A stretch of 21,051 bases of DNA from Auxenochlorella pyrenoidosa (Eukaryota; Chlorophyta; Trebouxiophyceae; Chlorellales; Chlorellaceae), in NCBI GenBank assembly GCA_001430745.1, contig KQ481942.1, positions 532,112 through 553,162 on the forward strand, read 5' to 3'. Of the stretch, positions 9,575-18,700 are shown piece by piece (positions within the stretch are counted from its first letter, which is position 1; every line of letters starts with the position of its first letter). A program made the translations under genes and the position numbers. Below the pieces are notes generated by a model. That model did not search any database. It was not told where the DNA came from and saw only the letters and a program-made list of their open reading frames with translations.

Positions 9575-10663
9575 TCACCCAGAGCGTCTGCGCACCAGGG
9601 CCTTCCGCCCAGCGCTCACAGCGCGGCGCACACGCTCCATGCGCTGCGCCAGGTACAGGTTTGGCGGCGCGCCCGCTGCCAGGGGCACCACCTGCCAGTC
9701 CTTCCCGGGGCACTGCGCCAGGATAACATGGAGGGAAGCTGCAGTCAGCGCTGTGCGGCCCGAGAGAGCACTGCGCCAGCTGTTGACATCACCCAGACGC
9801 AGCGCTCAGCAACACACCCTGGTGTCCTGCACGCTACGCACCCCGCCTGACCCTTCGCCCGTGACTCCCCTGCCTCCGTTTTCCCAATTGTGCCCCCGTT
9901 GGTTGCCCCCGGCCAGCTCACCCTGTCGCCTGCAAAGTTGCCTCGGAAGTTGAGCTTTGCTCCCCAGTCGCAATCGGGCAGCGCCACCGGCTTGCCCCCT
10001 GGCGCCCGCAGGTTCCAGTACGTGTTGAGTATGCCTGCAGCCCAAGGGGATGTGTGTATGACAGGGGACTCCATTTTTTTCTTGCATGCTTGGGTGATCC
10101 CGCCAAAAGGCCAGAGTCGGCCAGCATCTGCGCGGCCGCCGGGCAGCTGCCCAGTGCCCGGGATGGCGGCAGCTCCCCCGTGCTGTGCACGCGCGGCAGC
10201 TGCACCCTGCGCCCACCAGAGTGCGCGCCCATGGCTGAGTTGCCGCCGCTCTTGAAGGCTCGGCTGCCAGCTCCCAGGTTGATGTCTGCCACCAGGTTGG
10301 CCCAGGGGGCGGTCCTGCTGGGGAGGCGGGGGCACAAGCCGCTGCTCAGCGGCAGGCTCAGCGGTGGCCATTTCGGTCTGCAAGCTGGTCATGCACACGC
10401 TGGACCTGCGGCTGGCTTGTTTGGGCTTTGAGGCTGTCTATCCGCAGCGGAGCGTGCGACACACAAACGCACACGCTGTGACTGCAGCTTGCCTGTGGGG
10501 GTCAAAGTTCACACACGCTGTGCCTGCAGCGCACACGCTGTGCCTGCTGCGCACCTGTGGTGGTCAAAGTTTAGGTCAAAGCCCCGGCCTTGCATGACCA
10601 CGTTGAGGGAGGTGGAGGAGGCCAGGGTCACGTCGTGGATGAAGGGCGCCGCGACGTTGAACC

Positions 10664-10705
<42 letters not shown>

Positions 10706-13700
10706 GGGGGCGGTGGCGGGGGCGGGGGCCTTTGAGGTGGGCGGCTGTGTACTGCCATGACGCTTCTCAGAAACGTGCTGGCCTTTGTCGGGGCCTGGCT
10801 GCCAGGAGGACCTCACCGCTGACAGCGTCTCCTCGCAGACTCTGCACGCCACACCGAGCCCCCTCCTCCTCAAGACCTGTCCAGCTGTCTGGTTTCACCG
10901 ACTGAAACCCCGGCCCCTTGAGGCGAGCTCACCTCGACAGCATTCTGCCGTGCCCCTCCTGCAGCGCCAGGGCATGGTGGCCGTTCAGGGCATCCGGCCA
11001 GCGTGGGTCGATCCGAGAGGCTGTCACGTCCACGGTCACACCTGGTGGGGGACGGTTGCGGCAGCAGCACAGGCGCTGTGTCGGCCCTGTTGGCAGCTGG
11101 ATCAGCGCAACCCGGTGGCATCTGAACAGGCATTACATCCGTTTGTGTCACACGCTGTCACTTGTCGGCACGCCCCACAAGTTGCCGCCGGCCGCACAGC
11201 AGCTGCCCTGTCCCACCCGTGATTGTGGAGCGGTCCACCCAAGAGAAAAAGATGCCGGCGTCGGCATTCTGGATGACGAGGTCGCGTGCCTGCAGGTGGC
11301 AAGCTTTGGCAGGCGGTCAGCTGGCGCTTCAAGCAATGTAAGGCCCCCCAAGGCAACCTTTGGCAGCCGATCAGCTGGTGGCAGTATTCACTGCCTGCCA
11401 GCTGGAAGGGCAAGCTCTGTTGGACACCTGGCCCACCGCTTGGCTGCGTGCGTTGTTCCCAGCACTGCAAACCACGCCACAGGGCAGAAAAGCGGGAACC
11501 CTGCCCACCCACCCCACCCCACCCCGCTAACACACGCACCACCCCAACCTCCCGCTGCTATCAGCGCCGCACCCATGCGTTTGAAGCCCCTTGGAACTGC
11601 ACAGCGTTGAACCCGCGCTCCGCATGGTGCATCTGCGCCTTGAAGTGCCTGCGGCGTGGGATGGCGCCGCGCACAGCGCCTGAGCTCGTTGCGGGCCCGC
11701 CCTCTGCTTCATTGCCAGATTCCCCAGAGTGCCTTCCAGGCGGGTTGCACGCACAGCCTGCCACAACGTCACTACCTGGGTGAGGCACAGGCATCCCACA
11801 GCTTGGGGGCTACAGCAAGCTGCCACAAGCTGCATAAAGTACCACAAACCGCCGCAAACTGCAGATGGCCCCACTGTGCTTGCCTGAAGCGGATGGTCAT
11901 GCCCTCGATGCCCACCTCCGCCAGGTTTGGCGAGTCGCGGCTGACAAAGGCGCGCCAGCCCAGGCCGGGGGTGACTGCAGCAAGAGCGGGGCCCAGGGTG
12001 GAGATCCAGGGTGCAAGGGATGTGGCGCAGGGGCACGGCGACGCAGCGCAGCTGGCACAGGTGGCAATCAGCCAAGAAGATGGATGCAGCCGGGGGGGAG
12101 GAGGGGGGGGGGGGGGGGTTCGTTCAGCACTTGGCCCCCCTCACTTGGGAAGGGCACAGCTCGGTCCAGGTACACCAGCTTCCTGGCAGCATCCACGCCC
12201 GTCACCCTGCAGGCGGGGGCCGCCGGGAGAGGGAGGCACCCGCTGAACTCACACTGCTTACCAGTTTGCACTGCCTGCCCACCTCCCTGACCCTTCTGCA
12301 GCTGTGGTGTGTGCATGCTTTCATTCTTGACTGTCTGCACACCCCCGCCACGTGTAGTGGCGCAGCCTGTGTACGCCCCCAAGCCAAGTGGGCTCACACT
12401 GCAGTGAAGGACACCTCGTCCATGTCGATGACGCCGCTGTCCCCGCCCGAGTCCACCAGGTTCTGGCCTGCAGGGCAGAGCCAAGTTGTGAAACAATCCA
12501 TCAAGACTTTGGCCTGCATTTTCAAACCCAAGGTGATTACAACACCGGTGACGTGCAGCCGGGTGCCAGCTGACTGCCACGGCCTGCGACGCTCTGTGTG
12601 CGTGCATCTGCCCCTGGCGGACGTGCCGAGGCTCGGCACAATTGCGATCCATGCCAGGTCCCGCATGAAACAGCACAGCAAAACATTGCTGCACTGCTGG
12701 GCAGGCAGGGCTCACCGTACAGAAAGGCAGCCACGGTGCCCTTGGCAGCGGCGCCCTGCACAGCCTCCCCGCCGGCCTGGGCATAGGCCTGGTCGGCAGC
12801 GGCCGCCTGCGCCACAGTCAGCCCGCCCTCCTCGTCCTTGGCAAGCCGCTCCATTGCCAGGCGGAACACCGGGTGGCTGCGCACCCAGGCGGGCGCCTGC
12901 TGGGTGAGCAGCCGGGGCCCCCCGCCGCTGGCGCCCGCTGCTACCGCTGCCGCCAGTCGTCGGCGGCGCTCCGGCAGCGTCTTGCCATCTGGGGGATGGG
13001 CGGCGGTATGCTGACAGGTGAGATGCATTCATGGCCACACAGGGGGCGGGTGGGGCAGCAGCCATGCATAGATGCAGGTGGTGCAGGAAACAGAGGGCCC
13101 AAGCGCTCCTGACTGACTTGACTGCCAACTTGTGAGTGCAACCCCCCTTGTTGATTGGACGTGCACACCCAGAGTTGAGTTGTCGTTGACGAACACCCGG
13201 ATGCGCAGGCCCGCCCTGATGCCAGCCGTGCTGTTCACCTGCACAGGGGTGGCACCCATGCATGTCCAGCGCATACGGGGCGCTTCCGTTCTGCAGCTAC
13301 ACAGCACTGCTTGCAGCACTGCGCCACGCATGCGCCCAGGAGGCCAGCAGGCAACCCAGGGCTGCCATCGGCCAGCCGCACCCACCGGCAAGACAGTGGC
13401 CCCGCGGTCGACGCGAGCATTCACGACCGCAAGGAAGGTGGTCTTGTTCTTGCTGCGCTGGCGATCGGCACTGCGGGGTGGGCGGGCGGGCAGGTGGCAG
13501 GATAGAAGCAGTGGCGCGCTGCAAGGCAGGGCTTGCATCATCGCCCCCCAACAGCTTCGACCGAGGCCCCCAACTGTGCGCGACCCAGCTATGCGCACAG
13601 CCATGCGGTCTCTGCCAGGCACGGTGCTTGCTTGCTTGCTGTCTCTTGGGGGTCTGTGTCGCAAGTTCCGTTGTGGATAGACAGACTTTAAACCCAAACA

Positions 13701-14711
13701 AGCAAAGCTTGCTCACTCGTATGAGATGAAGGCGCCTCCTGCCGTCCATGCCGAATCAATCTTCCCGTTTGGCTTGACCACCCAGGTCCCGTTGAACACG
13801 TCGCCCAGGGCCCGGGGGATGTAGATCATCGTCTTACCCGGCTGTTGGACAGTCAAGCAGGGGGAGAACGGGGTCGAGTACAGGCTTTGGGGCGACGTTC
13901 ATGCTCGTCCATGCCGGCCAGCATGGGCAGTACTGACCCCATACAAAAACCGACAGCCGTACTGGGCCCCGCGTCCCCACCTCTACACCCCTACACCCGC
14001 CCCTTACGCCCCTCTGCCTGCCAGCTCACCCCGGCGCCGCGCAGCACCACCCTGGAGCGAGTGATGGTCAGCGGCCAGCGCAGCACATAGGAGCCAGCTG
14101 GCAGGTAGACGACGCCGCCGGCGGGGTTGGCGTTGGCGGCGGCCACGGCGCGCAGCAGCGCCTGGGAGTCGTCGGTCTTGCCGTCGCCCTTGGCGCCAAA
14201 CTGCGTCCTCACGTTGTACGTGACGGGCGGGCTGGGCAGAGCCCGGCCCTCTGCAGGAGGGGGCGAGGCAGGCTTCTGGGCACATGGGGCGCACACATGC
14301 TGTGGTGCTGGTGTGTGTGTTCAGCCTCTGCCAGTTCATGGGCGCACCTCCATAGCCCGCCAGGCTCCAGTCCTGCCCTCGACCCTTGGCCAGCCAGGTC
14401 TGAGCAAGGGTGGGGCCCAGCGGCACAGGCGGCGCGACGGCGGCGAGGCCTGCTTAGCCAGCAGGGGCAAAGTGGGACAGTGTAGCATTAGCGACCGGAG
14501 GGCCTGCATGCATTCCCGAGCACATGCACTGCGGCAACAGCAGCGCAGCCCTCAGAAACAGCCGCCGGGGAGCTTTTCCCGGAGCCACCCGATCTGGCGA
14601 TTGGGCCGCGGCCTTGCCATCCCCAGCCCATGCTCGCGCACCCAGAGCGCACTGCATGGCTGCTAGGAGCAGCCAGATCGCCGCCATGGGGGCTTCAGCT
14701 GCCGTGCCCAT
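9575..14711 (-). CDS. Secreted right-handed beta-helix protein, Pectate_lyase_3 type, copy A (17 exons, ~627 aa)
   Basis: Exons from the start: 14642-14711, 14348-14449, 14030-14250, 13717-13841, 13386-13470, 13169-13238, 12716-12988, 12398-12467, 12145-12206, 11884-11974, 11573-11648, 11217-11289, 10933-11041, 10555-10662, 10217-10314, 9922-10034, 9575-9712. The total of 1884 nt is divisible by three. The N-terminus MAAIWLLLAAMQCAL is a signal peptide; the first ATG (14711) has A at -3 and G at +4, and a second in-frame ATG is at 14687. FGAKGDGKTDD (about 75-85) and GVVYLPAGSYVL open the beta-helix. VDSGGDSGVIDMDEVSF, MTIRF, NADAGIFFSWVDRSTIT, NGHHALAL, IHDVTLAS and LNTYWNL match copy B in order, and several exons have identical length (70, 109 and 113 nt). 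The exon 10 donor is GC (AG|GCAAGC). Likely exported; enzymatic activity is unproven and lyase, hydrolase or binding roles are all possible. Confidence 0.87.
10407..10475 (+). repeat. Dispersed element copy 2 (beta-helix gene A intron 14)
   Basis: GCTTGTTTGGGCTTTGAGG, CTGTCTATCCGCAGCGGAG, then CGTGCGACACAC. It is the best match to the copy in intron 4 of the same gene, and lies antisense to the host transcript. Confidence 0.7.
10492..10571 (-). repeat. Duplicated end of exon 14 in beta-helix gene A
   Basis: The last ~17 bases of exon 14 (AACTTTGACCACCACAG on the coding strand, 10571-10555) recur 62 bp downstream in the intron (10509-10493) as AACTTTGACCCCCACAG followed by GCAAGC, a possible GC donor. 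The 62-bp interval itself contains two copies of a GCAGGCACAGCGTGTG unit. Confidence 0.8.
10667..10704 (+). repeat. (GT)19 dinucleotide repeat at the 3' end of gene A intron 13
   Basis: Nineteen uninterrupted GT units on the plus strand, that is (CA)19 on the coding strand, ending three bases before the CAG acceptor of exon 14. It occupies the place of the polypyrimidine tract. Confidence 0.97.
12092..12118 (+). repeat. Poly-G tract in gene A intron 9
   Basis: Two runs of G separated by AGGA, the longer about 16 bases, equal to poly-C on the coding strand. It lies within the 170-bp intron between exons 9 and 10, just downstream of the exon 9 donor. Such runs often carry length errors in assemblies. 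Confidence 0.9.
13635..13712 (-). repeat. Dispersed element copy 3 (beta-helix gene A intron 4)
   Basis: Read on the minus strand: GCTTGTTTGGGTTTAAAGT, CTGTCTATCCACAACGGAAC, TTGCGACACAGACCCCC. It begins only a few bases after the exon 4 donor and lies in the same orientation as the transcript. Confidence 0.7.
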
Positions 14712-15705
14712 TGTTCAAGGCCCGGTGAAGGGCTGGCACGCGCCAGGGAGTGGCCTAGCGGTCCCAAACGGTTGCAGACACACTGTGAGTCGCATCGGGG
14801 CGGTCGGGACGCTCGCAGTGTAGGCTGCCAGCCCTGGCACGACGCGCAGCATGGGCGGCACCAGCCGCTGCTGAATGTGAAGCTGATAATTGCGGGACAT
14901 GAACACAAAATCAAACCGCTACTGTGCAGGTATTGATACATTGTTAAAAGGAAGCTGAAAGGTTGTCACTGCGGAGTGCTGAGGGCATGGGCAGTGGAGT
15001 GGCGGCACTGTGTAGCATTCCCCGTGCATGCATGCAGTGCTGCATGCCTGCAATGCTGCAGTTGATGCCTTCAATCAATTTTTGGACACGTTGTTACATG
15101 TGCACATTGCTTCAGAGGGCTTGCCCTTGCAGCTGTTCCACCGTGATGCAGCAGGTTGTCAAAGGCAGAAGCATGAGCAGCAGCAGCAGCAGCAGCAGCA
15201 GTTGCAGAGCCACTCGCTGCAAACCTGTTATTGAACAGCAGAAAAGTTGGGCTGTCCTCTCTGCAGGGATGCAATTTACATTAAGAAGCTTCCTCCAACG
15301 CTGCAAGTTGCTGTCTCCCTCCCTTCTGCTGCACGCCCCACAAGTGCTCCTGTGCCCGGCATGCCACAGCAGATCGCCTCGCAAATGCGTAGATTGGTCA
15401 TGTGTCAACATGACATAGCAAAGCATCAAACATGCCAGGCTGGGAAAAGAGATGCGCCACATGGGTCACAAGCTGGCCAGGCGCCGAGACCGCTGCCGCC
15501 GCTACATGATTTCTGTCCCCTTGGTGCAACCGTTGCCATCAAGCTCAGGACATCTGATCGCAACGTTCCACAACGATTTCAGCTCTCTTTGGACGTCGTG
15601 GGAGCTGTCGCCAGGAAACCCGATTGCAACCTTTCCCTGCTGGGCCTTTCGCCGTGATCGGTTGCTCCAATCGTGTATGCAGCAACGTCAATAGGCTGCC
15701 TCGCG
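14712..15705. promoter_or_regulatory. Divergent intergenic region between beta-helix gene A and the galactosyltransferase
   Basis: 994 bp between two divergent start codons; promoters and 5' UTRs of both genes should lie here. It contains a (CAG)8 run at 15178-15201. At 15677-15694, just before the galactosyltransferase start, there is a five-codon ATG…TAG frame that would act as an upstream ORF if transcription begins before it. No protein family is recognisable in any frame, and no TATA box is convincing. Confidence 0.5.
15178..15201 (+). repeat. (CAG)8 trinucleotide repeat
   Basis: Eight perfect CAG units in the divergent intergenic region; it is not in a supported coding frame. Confidence 0.95.
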
Positions 15706-18700
15706 ATGGGGCGCTGCCGCTTGCCCGCCGCCTTCTCGTGTCTGCGCCTGGCGCTCTGGATGCTTGCCGCCCTGTTTGCGCACGCCCAGCAGGAAGAACG
15801 TGTGCCAAAGGTGCACACGCTGATCGCGACCGAGTGCACGCGGTACTTTACCTGGCAAGTGGGCGGGGCCGTGACGGCGGCGGGAGCGCATCCTCCGTGT
15901 GCTGCATGCCCACATGCATGGCAACGCCTTGAGCAGCTCCCCTGCTGGTGGCCCTCTTGTTCAATGTGTGCAGGCAAACCATTGGTGCGACCCTGCACTG
16001 GCAGTGCACGCTCTGCAGGCTGGGCAGCAGCGGGCAGGGCAGGGTTTTGAGCGGTCACATGGTCATTCTTGCGCTTGCAAAATCGTCGTGCCGACTGGCG
16101 CTTGAAAGCTGTAGCCGTGGCCAGGCTCACTGGTGCGATTCCACCTCGGTGGACCAGCACTCCATCCTGCTGCTCGTCTAGGCATGCACAATCAATGGGA
16201 ATGACAATTTCATCTTCTCCGCGGCCTGCAGGCATGGTGTTCAGCTTCCGAAGGGTGAAGCAGCCTGGGCGCATGACGCGCCTCATGTCATGCACCCAGG
16301 AGACGTGAGTGGCAACAGCGGGCGGAGACGGGGGCAGGCAGGCGGCGCCTGCTCCTGGCCTCACGTTGCCACAGGCAGCAGCGCTGCACATGCCAGCGCT
16401 CCTGGGGAGCAGCAGGGCCAACCGGCCCGCACGTGCAGCCGGGCGCCCCTGGGTTTGAACACAGCAGGTGCTGAGCACCGGACCATGATGCCCCATGGCA
16501 GTCCGGCTTGCCGTTCCTCTGCGTGTCGTGTGTAGCCCTTGACAACCGTTAGTTGCTCCCTGGGACCTGCATACCTGCTGCCTGCAGCTGGGAGAAGCTG
16601 CCAGCGTCGGACAAGGCTTATGTCGATGAGGTGCCAACACACTGGGCCCCCTCCTACTCCCACCACCCCCGCACCGGCGACTGTGAGTCTCCCCTTGTCT
16701 ACTCGTGCTGCTCGTAGTCCTGCCTGCCGTGCGCAGTGGTGGGCACGGCAGGGGCAGGGGCACGCGTTGAAGCTCTGTGTGCGTGCATGCAAGCAGCTGC
16801 CGCTGCTGTGGCCTGCCGGGCAGGGGCGCGGCGTGGCCCGTGCCTGCACTGCGTCTCCGCTAGCCCCGGCTGCGACGCGGGCGTCGGCCGGATCCGCAGC
16901 CGGGTTGTTGCCGGCTGCCTTCACTGCCTCTTTCTGCTGCTCCTCTTCTTCAGAGATGCTTGTTCTTCTCTGGCTGCTGAACGTCATGCAGGGTACATGG
17001 GCATCAACTGCCTAACAGGCACCCCTTCTTTTTCAGAGATGTTCCCTTATATTCTGACCACTGAAGTCGCTGCTCACCCTGCAGGGTACATGGGCATCAA
17101 AAGGCCGCCCTTCTTTTTCAGAGATGCTTCGTAGTTCCTGACTGCTGTGGTTGCTGCTCATCCTGCAGGGTACACGGCATTAACAAGCCGGTCTCCCTGT
17201 TTTCAGAAATGCGTTTTCTTCTCTTGCTGCTGTTCATCCTGCAGGGTACACGGGCATCAACAAGCCGGTGGCCATGGCCGACTGGCTGGCCAAGACGGAT
17301 GTGCAGGAGGACTATGTGCTGGCAAGCTCAGTGATTTAAAAAAAAACATGAAGGGTTGTTGTTTACTAAATTGTATGTATATGTGCTGGCAAGCTGGCAG
17401 TCTGCCTGTCCGCAACGGAACTTGCGGCACGGGCCGTGTGCTTTTGCTGGCAAGCCCTGCGGCCTCGTGTCCAGCGCAGCCACCGCAGCGCCGCCAGCGG
17501 CCCCACTGCTGCTGGCGCCTTCCTGCCCTCCCGCCCTGCACGCGGGGCACGACCCCCGCCCAACCTGTGCTGGCTGCTGCACCTTGCTGTTGCTGCCTTG
17601 CTGTCGCGACTCCAGTCTGGCCTACTTAAACCTGCCCTGCCGTGCAGCTCATCGATGCTGATATGATCATGCGCTTGCCGGTGCTGCCGCATGTGAGCTG
17701 GTCAGGTGCATAGTTAGGCTCGGTATGCTTCCTCAACGTGGCTGCCTTGACTGGCACCGGCATGCAGCGCTGTGGCCCGGAGCTTGTCAGCTGCAGCCCG
17801 AGCTGCGCAAGTGTCAGCGCACTGTCAATTCCAGTGTCAAGGGTGCACACCGTGTGCTCGCTGCTGCAGGAGCTTGGCGCTGCCCCAGGCACCGCGGTCA
17901 GCGGCTTTTTCGGGTATATGATTGGTGAGGCCAGCCTTGCAGTCAGACTCTTCCAAAGCTCGTGCCAGGCTACGAACCATGCCTGCCAGTCCTGTTCTGC
18001 CGCACCTTTCCTCGGAGGCCACTTTTGCCAACCCTGCCCTGCCCTGCGCCAACCCCAGGCGTCAGCAGTGAGCGGCTCTGCGCAACCATGCGAGGCCATG
18101 AGCCGCCCCCTGCAAGCTTCTCCTCCTCCCCTGCTGCCTGCCGCCCATAGGCGTGAGCAATGAGCTGGCGCTGCGGCACGTGCCAGAGGTGCAGCCCCGT
18201 TGGGATGACGTGGCGGGCCCCCCGGGCCGGCGGGGCGACCAGGTGGGGCGGTGCACGCCTTTCGTTGGCATTCGCTCGCCGCGCTGCCATGCGCCCCGCT
18301 GCGCTGGCCAACAGTGCGGCTGGGAGGCGTCTTGGAGCATGAAAGCTGGAGGGCCTGCCGCTCGCCGGGGCAGAGCGCACGGCGCTGCCCTGTAGCTCAC
18401 TGCCACGGCAGAGGGGTAGCCCCCCGTGCCGCCAGCGTGGGCAGGGCGCTGCGCCGCCAAAGCGTGCGGCTGCGCTCGGCAAATGTCACATGCTGCCCGT
18501 TGTGTGCATCGCCCCGCCTGCCGCCCACCTGGCGGTACTGCCGTTCCTCCCGTACCGCCGCCAGGTGGGCGGCTTCACCATGATGCACCGGGAGGACCTG
18601 CGCAGGGTGGCCCCGTACTGGATCAAGTACTCAGAGGACGTGCGCGCCGACAGGCTGGCAAGTCGGAAGCATTCGTGCTCGATTTGCGTCTGATTACGTT

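Noticed and set aside
10576..10873. Poly-Thr-His open frames on the minus strand
   Set aside because: They are translations of the (CA)19 repeat in an intron of beta-helix A.
14454..14641. Read-through of beta-helix A exon 1 into RAWAGDGKAAAQ…
   Set aside because: This reading hits a stop and does not join to GRGQDWSLAGYG; the GTGCGC donor at 14641 joins in phase to the exon at 14449 and gives a longer hydrophobic signal.
15178..15201. (CAG)8 as a polyglutamine coding repeat
   Set aside because: It lies in the divergent intergenic region with no supported exon in any frame.
15579..16763. 394-codon open frame on the minus strand opposite the galactosyltransferase
   Set aside because: No recognisable domain; it is antisense to three well-supported exons and their introns, and long open antisense frames are expected at this GC content.
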